Source: Sanderia malayensis
Taxonomy: Eukaryota > Cnidaria > Scyphozoa > Semaeostomeae > Pelagiidae
Direction: 5' to 3'
DNA length: 64,000 bases
Assembly (NCBI GenBank): GCA_013076295.1
Contig: RQOL01000024.1
Coordinates: 4,107,158-4,171,157 of the forward strand
The notes beneath the pieces are model-generated. The model did no database searches and was not told the origin of the DNA. It saw nothing but the letters and a program-made list of their open reading frames with translations. Of the stretch, positions 1 to 11,400 are shown in pieces; the first letter of the stretch is position 1, and the number at the start of each line of letters is the position of its first letter. The position numbers were made by a program, and so were the translations under genes.

Positions 1-84
1 TAATGCCCCCCCCCCCGATTAGGCGCCCCCCCCAAAAAAGTGCCGAGATTAATAAACGCCCCGTTTAATCGAGGAAATACGGTA
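1..84. repeat. Truncated end of a GC-rich terminal-inverted-repeat MITE
   Basis: The first 84 bases are C/G homopolymer-rich and end in GAGGAAATACGGTAT. This resembles the right terminus of the element at 7.13-7.58 kb (GAGGATTTACGGTA). The left end lies outside the window. Fragments of the same style (AATAAGCCCC blocks followed by TTTACGGTA or similar) recur near 18.85-18.93 kb and 28.92-28.99 kb, so this is probably a dispersed family. The assignment rests on end similarity only. Confidence 0.45.
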
Positions 85-186
85 TAACAAGAATAAGAAT
101 TTAATAAAACTTTAATAATATGTTTAACATTTAAAAAATGACTTTTAATAAATTCTAACATTTTAATAAATTCTCTCTCTCAGCAG

Positions 187-1200
187 TTGGCTTTCGTTAC
201 GTCTGTCTTTGCTCTTCAAAAATTCAAAAACTGCAGGTCTTGGGTCAAAATACGCAGTCCCTGTGCCATTGAGAGAAACATGCATGTAGCTGTTAATCAA
301 CTCTGGTTTTAATGATGCTCTACTGCAAGCAATCAATCGTTTTGATGTTATTATAGTGGGAGACAGCTCTCTCTGTTGCCATGCTATGTGGTGTCAAGGT
401 GAGGAAGGAACCAAGGAATTTTCTGAGCACACCAAAGCTGGTCTCTGTCATTTTTCTTAGCTTCAATGCATAGAATGTGCCAGAATCTTCTATCTGGCCA
501 TAGACTTGAACTTTGTTAGGTTTGTCCATAACATGCAGACATCAGAAACAAACTCTTCAAAACGAAAATCTCTCTTCAAAGATCTCTGCTAGCATTTATC
601 ATCTGGGCTGGTGAACTTGCATCCAATATCTTCTTTAAATCGCTGATTGTTTCATCTTGCTCAATATTCATGCGCTGGTCTAGAAAGTTTATTGCCGATT
701 GAACTATTTCAACTCTGATTGGGCCATCTTCTCTGCGTAGTGAGGTGACAAACCTATGAGCCTGGCTGGTTTTTCTGACATTTCTTTCTGCACTGCTTTC
801 TTCACTTGGGTTTAAATTCTTCAAGTATTTATACAAGCACTGGCATCCCCTCCATGACGTTCAGGTTGACAATAGCTGCATCCCTGGTGTAACATCTTTG
901 AAGTTGTAGCGAGAGGGAGTCAGCACACGACTGCATTCTGTTACATAGGTTATTCAAAATAGCTTTCAGCAAATTCAAAGTGTGCTCTGCAAACCTGACC
1001 TTAAAATGCTTTGGAAAAGCAAGAACCTGATCATTTTCTTTGTGCAGCAGCTTTGTGCGACGTGGGGATGAGCGGAAGAATGTCGAAAGGGCAAGAACAT
1101 CCGCCGTCCAGAAATGGAGTTCAGGGACCTCAGATTGAACAGATTCGAGGGCCAAATTTGAATTGTGACTAGACGTTATGTCATCACTTCTAGTCACAAT
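187..1200 (-). pseudogene. hAT-like transposase remnant, frame-broken
   Basis: Four minus-strand blocks in different frames read like one transposase from N to C: 829-1197 (contains FPKHFKVRFAEHTLNLL), 576-836 (VEIVQSAINFLDQRMN), 320-529 (TPHSMATERAVSHYNNIKT) and roughly 187-345 (RASLKPELINSYMHVSLNG). The ATERAVSHYNNIKT stretch corresponds to the C-terminal dimerisation segment typical of hAT-related proteins of marine invertebrates; that family assignment is from memory of the motif style. Stops and frame changes between blocks show it is dead. It lies just downstream of P450 exon 2, so it sits in that gene's next intron or beyond its end. Confidence 0.6.
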
Positions 1201-1275
1201 GTCAATCCACGAACTAACCTCAATTGGTAGATATATTATGATTAAAGCAACATAAAATTCGTATAATATACTTAC

Positions 1276-2132
1276 TCGTGAATATCCACAGCAGTATTTG
1301 TGTTTGCCACATTCTCTAATTTGGAAAGAAGAGTGTCCGACGCTTCATTCATAATAAACATCATCTGTTTGAGCTTTCCTGATGTAAACGTTGGAGATAT
1401 AACACTTCTTATGTTCTTCCATCGTTGTCCGGGTACAATAGACAACATACTATCAAGTGGTTCTGAAAACTCGAGGCCTATAGTCTAAAGAAATAGCGAA
1501 TTTCGATTAATTCAATGAGCAGTAAAATACAAACAATTCGAGCTACCGCGCGGGGAACACTAAAATTGCTTGTTTTAGCAAATTTGCGAAAGATCGGGCA
1601 ATTTGGATCATACTTTGGATAAGCACTTCTACGTCATCATACCAAATAACAACTTAAATATTCTGAAAATAGCATCGCGATTCTGCTTTAGGGTTATATA
1701 TAGTTAGTACTCCTTTTGCCTTTTTGCCAGCCAATCGACCTTTAGCTACAACCAATTTGAAAAAATACATTGAAGTAATGCAAAGAATTCACTTACTGGT
1801 CTGTCATGGAATTTACCAAAGTCTTTCACTAGCATTGCTTTAAGTATATCTGGATCCGCAACAACAACAACGGGGTATGAAATAAAATACGAGCCGTAAA
1901 CTTTGCCGTACTTCTTAACGTTTTTTGTCATGATGTCATGCAATTGACCACCTCTAAGGAAGTTCCACGAGTTACCAATCAAAGGCAGAGGCGTGGGCCC
2001 CTTCAATCCAAGTTTCCTTATTTTCAAAAATGTTACTTGGTAATGCCAATAAGCATAGGTAACAATAACCACGAGTGTTGATATCACCCAATGCTCCATT
2101 GCAAACTGTATGCTTTCCCTGACAATCTCCAT
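1276..2132 (-). CDS. Cytochrome P450, CYP3-like, 5' two exons (partial)
   Basis: Exon 1 is 2132-1797 (112 codons from a real ATG) and exon 2 is 1484-1276 (69 codons plus 2 bases). Both have clean GT..AG borders and matching phase 0. Exon 1 encodes an N-terminal membrane anchor (EHWVISTLVVIVTYAYWHY), then the proline hinge GPTPLPLIGN and the start of the catalytic fold (YGKVYGSY, VVVADPDILKAMLV, FGKFHDRP). Exon 2 encodes PGQRWKNIRSVISPTFTSGK, with the helix-C WxxxR motif that contacts the haem propionate and the TFTSGKLK stretch typical of the CYP3/CYP5 clan. Such enzymes are ER-bound monooxygenases of lipids and xenobiotics. The I helix, ExxR and haem-cysteine exons are not seen and would lie left of the window unless the transposase remnant at 0.2-1.2 kb cut the gene short. 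Confidence 0.85.
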
Positions 2133-2492
2133 GGTAGGTGTGGAATTCTAGATATATAAAAATGTATATCATAAAAAGTTACTTTTGAGTTGTTCATGTG
2201 ATGTCACTGATTCTTACTCAACCTCTGAAAAAAAATATCAATATAATCTGGAAAGTTTACACAATGGACTGTTCACACGACACCGTTTTCATTTGATTCC
2301 GTTTTCATTTTGATCCGTTTGCGAACTGGTATGAGGGCGAACTGGTGAGGGCGAATTGGTAACGAGGGCGAATTGACCAGAGATTGGTGCGAATTGGTTA
2401 GGGGGCGAAATGGTCTGGGGGCGAATCGTCACGAAATTATCTCAAACTTGGTGGGAGACAATATAGTGCTGTATATAGAAATTCGTAGTTTA

Positions 2493-2641
2493 CAGTCAAC
2501 CCTGTCTAATTCGAACACCCTGGGGAAGCGTGAAAATGTTCGAATTACAAAAAGTTCGAATTATAGAGGTTTGTTTTATAAGAGTTGGTTCATTAGTGAT
2601 CCTTGAAGGGACAAAGAGTTCGAGCTATGCAGATTTGACTG
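2493..2641. mobile_element. 149-bp MITE with TA target duplication (Tc1/pogo-like)
   Basis: Imperfect terminal inverted repeats begin CAGTCAACCCTGTCTAATTCGAAC on the left and CAGTCAAATCTGCATAGCTCGAAC on the right, read inward, with TA on both flanks. There is no coding capacity. TA duplication and CAGT termini are characteristic of non-autonomous Tc1/mariner/pogo-type elements. Confidence 0.65.
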
Positions 2642-2942
2642 TATTTAATTCTGTGGGTCGTCATTGGCGATCGTTTTCGTTATTGTCTGTCGGCAAGCTC
2701 TTGAGTCGCCGTTAACAATTCTCAGTGGAATCTTTGAAAGATTCGCGTTGCTCGTTTGAAGTGATTGTTTTTTAGTTCGAGCGTGACAAATAATCAAATT
2801 GACAACATATTGACTGCGGAAAGAGATTTGCCGACGATTCTTGTCTTGGGTTTGGCTCCGAATTGTAGGAAAGGCCGAGTCCGAGTCTCGGTCTCACTCT
2901 CATTTCTTGAATAATATTTAGTTCGTTTGGACATGTAATACT

Positions 2943-3351
2943 CAGGGCCGCATTTAAGTCAGTTGGGGCCCTGGGCCTTGAAATATGTAAAAAAAAAGTT
3001 TTTTTGTCACGTGTATAGTCCCCAGTACCCTGTAAGCACAATTTTATTGGCACACTGACAACTTGCTAATGGAAATAAAATTAAAAGAAAATCATGATTC
3101 CTGGTTGATGGCGCCAAAATCAGTTTATGACATCCAGCTTCAAGGAAAATGTATCATTTAGAGCATCACATATTGTCAAAAAATGACACCACTGTGTTGT
3201 TTGAAGACATTACTTCACAATTCAAACACAAGAATAAAATCAACAACAGTTCATACGTTTTTCGAAAATTTGCTCGGGGCCCCCTAAATCTAAGAATCTT
3301 AGGGGGCCCCTGGGCCCGGGCCCAGTTGGCCCATGGGTAAATGCGGCACTG
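2943..3351. mobile_element. 409-bp hAT-type MITE with perfect 8-bp target duplication
   Basis: The element starts CAGGGCCGCATTTA and ends with the complement of CAGTGCCGCATTTA (13 of 14 matching). It is flanked on both sides by the identical octamer GTAATACT (2935-2942 and 3352-3359). An 8-bp duplication with CAG-starting termini is the hAT signature. Subterminal GGGCCC-rich blocks are also inverted. No transposase is encoded. Confidence 0.85.
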
Positions 3352-3368
3352 GTAATACTGTTTATTTC

Positions 3369-3401
3369 AGTCTAACAAACATTGGAAATGTTTGTTAGAC
3401 T
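3369..3401. repeat. Perfect 15-bp hairpin
   Basis: AGTCTAACAAACATT is followed by GGA and then its exact reverse complement. It sits immediately before the direct repeat at 3.4-3.7 kb and may mark the edge of an old insertion. Confidence 0.7.
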
Positions 3402-3406
3402 AAAGA

Positions 3407-3699
3407 CTAAAGATTACAAAATTGCTTGTATGAGTCGAATTATTGACGAGCCCTCTGGAAAATTCCCCAAAATTCTTTAAAATACGTGATATAGCGTTGG
3501 GATGGCTATAAATTTTGTTTGAAAGATGAAGATGTATGTTAAAATATTTTTGGAGCAGATTAATATCAGAGTGGTATGGTCTAAAGATTACAAAATTGCT
3601 TGTATGAGTCGAATTATTGACGAACCCCCGGGCTAAAAAATTTCCAAAAAAATCTTCAAAATACGTGATATAGTATAGCATTGGGATGGCTATAAATTT
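3407..3699. repeat. Direct repeat, two copies of about 110-120 bp
   Basis: Copies at about 3407-3516 and 3581-3699 share CTAAAGATTACAAAATTGCT, a middle TCGAATTATTGACGA segment, ATACGTGATATAG and TTGGGATGGCTATAAATTT. They are separated by about 65 bases and differ by substitutions and small indels. I see no coding meaning. Confidence 0.75.
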
Positions 3700-3745
3700 G
3701 GCTTGGTATTTTATTATTTACAACTCGAAGACTTATAGATAAGCA

Positions 3746-3949
3746 CAGGGCCGGTTTCATGGGGGGGTGTGGGGGGTGTGACACCCCCCCAAGAATTGAG
3801 TTTTAGCGATTTACTCGGTAAATTTCGATTTTTGGTCGGTAAAATTATGTTACGAAAGTTTATATGGTTTTGTGGTAAGGTTTTTTTTAAAATTGCTCGG
3901 TACATAAGAGCTTTCACCCCCCGAAGAAAATTTTCTAGAACCGGCCCTG
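3746..3949. mobile_element. 204-bp hAT-type MITE with perfect 8-bp target duplication
   Basis: Termini CAGGGCCGGTT and the complement AACCGGCCCTG are perfect inverted repeats. Both flanks carry GATAAGCA (3738-3745 and 3950-3957). The left subterminal part is a run of G and then C stretches. The end sequence CAGGGCC is shared with the element at 2.94-3.35 kb, so both may be mobilised by one hAT transposase. Confidence 0.85.
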
Positions 3950-4956
3950 GATAAGCAATTGGTGGATACTGTCGAATCTGAATCTAATTCCGAATCTGGA
4001 TGTGAATGTGGCTCCCGGGACATTAAAGTGTTTGCAATGGAATCTTGTTGTTGTGAAAAAAGTTGGCCTAAGTGTCTTCGCACTGCTGCAAAATTTCAAA
4101 ATGCACTAACACGTCACTTCCAGCGGAGCAATTTATTTTAAAACTGGCGAAAGCGCTTCAAACAGCATTTCTAACATCCTAAAATTATTGTCTAAGTAAC
4201 TTGACAGTAAACAAATAAACACCAGCAACTTCCAACTCCGCACTGTTCTGGCAATGCAATGTTCTGGCAGTGCAATGTAACGTAGGGTGTTCATGCAATT
4301 TGACAACGACAAACAAAACCCACACCCGGCCAGTTGATCGAATGGGGAAAGAGAATGAATATAATGGGATGAATGCGGTCCTTGATCCCGACTGTCGACC
4401 CGGTTTTCAATCATTTATATTGACAAACAACGCATAACAACAAATATCCAAAGTTACTCACAATTTGAAGCTTTCCTGCCTCTGAGATTCAAATGCATGC
4501 AACTCCAAGGCCCTTTCGGAGTCGTACGTTGCAGCAGGTTCGTTGAGTTGTTGAATTCAAGTCTACTCGATCAAAAAATCTGCTTAGCTGTTGGCTGAAG
4601 ACAGCTTCCTCTGATATGACTGCGGTCAGAGAGCATGAAACTCTTTTTATGGCCGATTCCAATTCCAGTTTGTCTGGTAACCAAAGTGACTCGATCATGG
4701 AAATAGAATTACGTCATGTCTTTGTTGTTGACCCATTTTAGTAGATTACATCACATGCGGCAAAAATCAACGCCACGAGAAACCTGGACACGTGGCTGTA
4801 GTGGTGCAATAATAATTCAGCCAAGCCAAATACGGTCATAGTTCAGTTTGTTGAGTTCTAAACTCTTCCTTTCAACTGCCATTGAAAAATATTTCCCTTG
4901 TTCGAAGTTCAAATATGTAATTTCAATTGTCAAAAACAAGCATGCTCGTTGTCAAC

Positions 4957-4994
4957 CATATCATATCAACATATGTATATGTTGATATGATATG
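4957..4994. repeat. AT-rich perfect palindrome, 17-bp arms
   Basis: CATATCATATCAACATA, a TGTA loop, then the exact complement. It lies in a stretch from about 4.0 to 5.5 kb where I see no credible gene on either strand. It could fold as a cruciform or be the relic of a small insertion. Confidence 0.7.
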
Positions 4995-5494
4995 ATTTAA
5001 TGTGGCCAAGGACATATAGAAGCCAGGGACGGGGTAGGACATTCTTCGCTACTTTCTTGAAATTATAAGGAAAATGCACTCAAGCTGTCGTGCCCCACAC
5101 TTTAAAAATGCTTGCTTTGCTACATCATTGAACGTTTCTAGCTTCATTGCGCGGGTAATTTTCCGTACTTTCTATTGTCCTTCATGGATGTCATAAAAAG
5201 CTGAGTAAAAGTTTCGTCCCAAAAGTCAATTTCAATTCAATTCAATCACAAAGGAATCATGACATGTTAACTAATTAAAATCTGTCAAAGACAACTCAAG
5301 AAGTTACTCATCATTTGTTTAAAAAGATGAGAGTGAGTTTCATTACGTGCACTAATGAATTTGATAAAAATATTTGAATTCGTCCTGTAATAACGTCATA
5401 TTGTTGTTACACTCCACACTGGCAACAACTGTTTGTGGCAGTATTGCAGTATGCAAGTTTCAAAACATTTCAAATGGCCGGTTGAATTGGTAAA

Positions 5495-8400
5495 TCACGA
5501 GGAGTAGGATGGGTAGGTGCCAAGATTTGGCGGTTGTTGGCCTGTTTGCGGCTGATAATACACATCATAGCCCTTGGCAGGCTGCGGGTACTGTTGCCGC
5601 GGCGACATCGACCGTGTGTACGGGTTCATTTGCTGCTGACTGTAGGCTACCTGGTTTACCGGTTGTGGATTGTAGGGCGTTGCATCTTGTGGTCCTTGGG
5701 ATGGATATTGTTGCTGAGGGTAGCTACCAACTACTTGTCCTGTTGGTTGAGTTGCTGTTGTTGCATAGCCTGGTTGTTGCGTATTGAATTGGGCAGTAGA
5801 TTGGTCGTATTGGGCATTTGATGTGGTTTTCTCTTGTTGTTGATAGGCAGCTTGCTGTTGTCCCGAGTAATAGTCCTTTTGATCAGCTTGGTAGTAATTC
5901 TGTTGTCCGGATGCAGGCTGGCTTTGGTACTGGCTTGTCTGTTGTTGTTGTTGTTGTTGGTTGGCAACGCTGCTAGTTGGATAGCTCGTTGCATAGCCGG
6001 GTTGTTCATTTGATTGGTACTCCGTCGGGGGACGAGATGCGTCAGCTTGTGGGTAGGTGTGCTGCGAGGGCGCGGCGGCAGATGGTGCTGTTGGTTGGTA
6101 GGAAGGCGCGGATGACAGAGGTGCCGATGTAGGCTGGGAAAGAGGCTTTTGTTGGCCTGAAAAAATTACATTTATAAAACCAACGGCTCATACAATGAGC
6201 CCCTCCTTATGACCACCTCGTTAGCGGTCACCCCCTTAATGGGGTCGCATTTTTGAGCAGGCAACCACAGTGTCTTGTAATTGTTACCGTATTAAAAGAT
6301 TTAAGAAAGTTCGCATTGGATTTTTGAAACCTGACGAAATTGAGAAACTTAGAAACTCAAAATTCCATGGAGGAATTGCCGTGCAAGCAAGAAATATTCA
6401 AAGTGTGACTACCATGTAGTATCCATCGACCATTAATGTTGAAAGCCTTGAGAAATTGGAAAATTGCTAAGAAAACTGAAATTGGAAAATTGGAAGAGAC
6501 AATAGCCTGAAAAAATATGCATACTCTCTTACCGATATCTGCAAAAGGATCTGGCTTCTTATCTGAGCTGTAAGTGCTATCTGCTTCCTTTTTCACAGCC
6601 AACAGTGGATCAAATAAGGCTGCATGTGCTTTGCCGTCAACCGGAGCACTGGTCCTCTCCTTGTAAGTTTTCTCGGTTCCTTGTAAAAAACAACAAAATT
6701 GGATTTAGCAGCCCAAAATAGTATTTCCCCTTGCTAACTGAACGACACGAGGTTACCCCGCATTGCACAAGATATACAATTTATAACAAACAGATTATTG
6801 AAAGCAGAGAATGGCGTGAGTAATGCAAACCAAATGAATAGACAAATTCAAATAATGATATCTGCAAAGCTAGAAACGGAAAATTACCTTCTCTCGTATC
6901 CACTAATTGTATTATATACAAACTGAGGAAATTAAAATGACCTTAAATCACAACTGACGAGAACAAATTTTTCTAAGTTGTTACAAACGTGCTTAAAATA
7001 CTGTAGAAGCTATAATGAACCCACAACGACTTCTTAATTTTTCTATCTTCTGGGGGGGCTTAAGAAGAAATAATTGATTCAAGGGGCCCTAAATAGAGCT
7101 TTTACGGTATACACTTATTTTATTTAATACCGTAAACCCTCGAATAAGCCCCCGGGGGCTTATTTGCAAAAATGAATTTTTGGGTGGGGGCTTATTCGAG
7201 GGGGGCGCTTATTCGAGGGGGGGGCTTATTTCAAAGGTTGACAGAAAAAAGACGACATAATTTTCTCAATCAGCTAAACTTTTTTCACAAAGTGCTGTGT
7301 GAAGATCTAACAAAGCGTACAATTTGTTTATCATCACGAAAATAGCGTTTCTTTTTGCTTTCTTGTCTCCAGTCAAAGGAAGTGATACTGTATAGCTATT
7401 GTCTTGTGGGGGCTTTCTCGAAATACATAAGATATTATTCTGCACTTTGCTTCCCTCGAATAAGACCCCATGGGGGCTTATTCGAGGGGGGGGGGGCTTA
7501 TTTGCAAAAATGATTTCTTAGGTGGGGGCTTAATCGAGGGGGGGGCTTATTCGAACGTGGGGGCTTATTCGAGGATTTACGGTAAGCAACCGCTCAATAA
7601 GCAACTAGGGCTGGATTGACCCTAACATTAAGCAACTCGAGGGCTCAATTGAATTACTGTTAGCAACTAAGAATTCAACCGTCATTTATTTTAACTTGCC
7701 AAAACTGGGCAGGAATGTTCACTGTGCTGTTGAAGTTCTTGACTAACATGTTTACACTTACTGTCTCTTAAGTCTTGTGCTGTAAGCGTTACAATTGATG
7801 ATTTTGACCCACGAACTTAGGAGAGGCTGTTATAGGTACAAAAAATTTTAAGCAACTTTTAAGCAACTTTGAGGGCTAAAATATCCGAAATTTTAAGCAA
7901 CTTTCAGGGCTGGACCAAAGTCTAGTTGCTTATTAAAAAAAATAAGTGTAATACATTACACACAAAAAGTAAATAAAAGAGTGTGGATTCATGCAGGCAT
8001 GATATTAGTTCAATACAAGTGCAACACAACACTAAAGTTCTACCCTGGTAATATCCAGCAAAAGAGTTTAGTAAGAGCCTGCATTATTCGTCTGCATGAA
8101 ACAATCATGCAAACAAGTTTCATTTAAACCTGGAATAGTCATATGCACGAGATTAGTTCATGCGTGGTAAGACAGTCAGCCTTTTGTAACATTTACAACT
8201 ACCTATGTAGCTATAAGACCAAGTTGACTGCGACGCTAGCAGTGACGGAACATAATTCGATGAAAAAACATAGGAAGAGGAGGTCGATGAGGGCATGGCG
8301 TATAACATTTCACCATTGACAAGGACGTAAATTTAATGGTCTCAGTGCCGCAACTGAAACCTACAAGCATGCATCAACAACAACAAAATAAATCAGCAAG

Positions 8401-11400
8401 CAGCTTTGTCAGGTAGAGATATTCACACAACAGTATGCATTTAGTTGACGTCATGCGAAAGGATTGTGAAGCTCAGCGTGAGAAAGTGAACGACGGCCGA
8501 TCAAGTTCTTCACCTTTCACTAATTCATCCATGTAATCAGCATTATTATTCGACATCTCAGCTGTTTCATCACCAATACCATCGTCATCTTGTAAGCAAA
8601 GTTCAGCCTCGGAGATAAGGCATCTTCTTCTGTCCTTCTTGTTCCTGTTTCGCACCCATTGCTTCACTTGTTCCTGCGATATGCCACATTTGTCTGCGAG
8701 CTTCTTGGCAATGCCCCCTTCCAAGCACTTTCTGCCGGGCACTCCAATCGTATTAAACTCGTAAGCATGCTCCAAAACGTTTTTCGTGTAATCACTAAAA
8801 CGAGTCTTGTGGATCGTTTTATTTCGCTTCTTCTTCACTGATTGTTTAGCACGTGCAGCAGACGGCCTCGATTTGACCATTCTTTGACGTCGTTCCGGTA
8901 GCCCTCGTATTGTCCCGGGTACAGCAATGCTCCTCACGTTCGTGACTGCAATGCTGCCATGTTCAACGGTGGCACGGCTAAACATCGGTGATCCCAAAGC
9001 GGCTGTGAAGCTGACAACGCGATCACCAGTGTTCACTGTTGTAGGTATCCCGGCAAGCAAGGTAGTAGTATCATTAGCAGTAGTACTACTGGTAGTGGCA
9101 GTAGTAGTAGTGGCAGTAGTAGTAGTAGCGGCAGCCCCCTTTTCATTGTTAACAACTAGCTGTGCATTGGTAAGCCCCTCGGGTATCGTTTGTTGCAAGG
9201 GGATTGGTGGAACAGAGCCTCGTTTCGGTGAAAGGCTTTGTTTTCGTCGATTGGGTATTATGCCAAGAAGCTCCAATCTGCGACGGGGCACGGATGCTTT
9301 CATTGCCGACGATGGTTTCTGGATATTACCAGCGGCATTCCTGCTCGAATTATTTAATGACGACGTTGATGATAGTGATGATGATGGCCTAAGTCCACTC
9401 TCTTCTATTCGACTTGATGCTATTAAATCTTCGTGTTCTTGTGACACCCTCGAGGTTGTAGTTGCCGCTTCTTGTGGTCGAATTATTAGTCTTGTTGTGC
9501 TTGACATTCCTTGCACTTGACTTGAGGTTGCTGCGACAAAAACAAATAGCCGAGTGTTGTTCTCTTGATTGCAGTTAAAGGGCCACAAGTGTGTGACAAG
9601 CAGTAGATACTAGCAGTGTCACATTAGGGCAGCCAAAATGGAGACAACTCTCGCCATATACGGACGGACAGCTCATAACACTTCATCGATCCAATACACT
9701 TGAATACATGCAATGTACAGAGATTTGACATTGCATACCTCGCAACACGTTAAATTCTTCTATCCATCAGATACATTTTATTACAAAAAAATGCTAGTTT
9801 GTGACAAAATTCTTTTCCGAAAAATTAAAAGTCGCATGTAGAAAACTCTTGGCAAAACAGACACAGCACCGACAAATAAGCAACACGAAAAATTGTATTA
9901 TAAGCATGCGCAAAAAATCCAAACACCGTGAACCGAGATTGGCATTTGGCGCTCATGTTTAAAGCTTTATCTGCATCAATAGAACTTTTCAAAGTGACTA
10001 TGGCGCTAATAAGTTTAGTGTAACAAAATTCCAAATGATAGCATGTACTTGGAGTCAGATTGTGGGTTTTAGGATGTGTCCGTTTGAGCAAGAATTTTCT
10101 CCATGTTGACTTGCACTATATGACAATAACGAAAAAAATAAAAAAATTTGCTACTCAAAACGTTATCAACTTGACGTGAATACTCAAAGTAAAAGAAGAG
10201 GAATCGAGTTATACCCGAACATGAAAACAATCCAAACTGAACTGTCGCAAAACAGTTGATATTGTTGACAGTTGATGCAGGGTTGATATTAGTCTCACAC
10301 ACAGGTTCCCCATATCAAAACTTTGATGTATTCAGTCAAAGATATAGTTTCCGTCTCCAGAAAGATAATGCAATTTCACATCTTGATATACACTTGGTGA
10401 GCAAAAGTATTGCACAGCCTGATGAAAAATGGCGTCTAGAAGTGGCCCAAGGCTTGAGCAAGAAAATTTACATAACAATATAAAAATACCAAACGGGTTT
10501 CAATAGCGAAATTCTTTAGCAGAAATATACTCAAAATTTCATAAATTTTTAAATGAAAACATAATTTAAACTATATCATGTTGTTTTACAAAAATATTAA
10601 AAGAAGACTGCGAAGACGTCCCATGAAAATTTTTCACCAAAATTTATCGAAATGGAGTAATTAAAACGTTAATAATTATAATTTTTTTCACTGAAAACCA
10701 CGCAAATTCTCTTTCATTTAAAAGAGAATGTTTTAAAATTTTGAAAAATATGAAAATTCTTTATGCGACTGTCTTGACCTTTTACAATTCACGGTTAAAG
10801 TCTTTGTTTACAACTTGAGAAGCACATGTTTTGTTTTTCAAATTTCAGAGTGGATTTTAAAAAATAAAATTTTTGTTCACTTCAGAAAGTATTAAGCCCT
10901 TAAAAATTATATCAAATTATAGTATTTGAAACAAATTATAGGAATATCCATGTCGGATTTTTTGTTATGGCGCTTAACCTTCTTTTTTTACTATGGAAAA
11001 AAAATTACGGAAAAATAGGTTTTGTCAAATCACATTCCTAAAATGATAAACAAAGACTGAAACTGAAAATTATAAAAGGTCAAGACAGTTACATGAACAT
11101 TTTTTATACCTTTCAAAATTTTAAAACCTTCTCTTTTAAATGAAAGAAAATTTGGGTTCTTTTCAGTGAAAAAAATTATGATTACTGGCGTTTTAATTAC
11201 TCCACTTCGATAAATTTTGGTGAAAAATTTTCATGGGACCTCTTCGCAGTTTTCTTTTATTATTTTTGTAAAACATGCATGAAATAGTTTAAATTATGTT
11301 TTCATTTGAAAATTTATGAAATTTTGAGTATATTTCTGCTAAAGAAATTCGCTATTGAAACCCGTTTGGTTTTTTATATTGTCATGTAAATTTTCTTGCT

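Noticed and set aside
3769..3954. Short plus-strand frame over the 3.75-3.95 kb region
   Set aside because: It lies entirely inside a hAT MITE with defined ends and target duplication.
5509..5821. Plus-strand and alternate-frame open frames over the TFG last exon
   Set aside because: They are by-products of CAA/CAG-rich sequence. The minus-strand frame continues TFG exon 4 in phase and ends at a natural stop.
8927..9520. 197-codon plus-strand frame over the homeobox gene
   Set aside because: It is the antisense shadow of the homeodomain ORF; its valine-rich run is the complement of the poly-Thr codon repeat.
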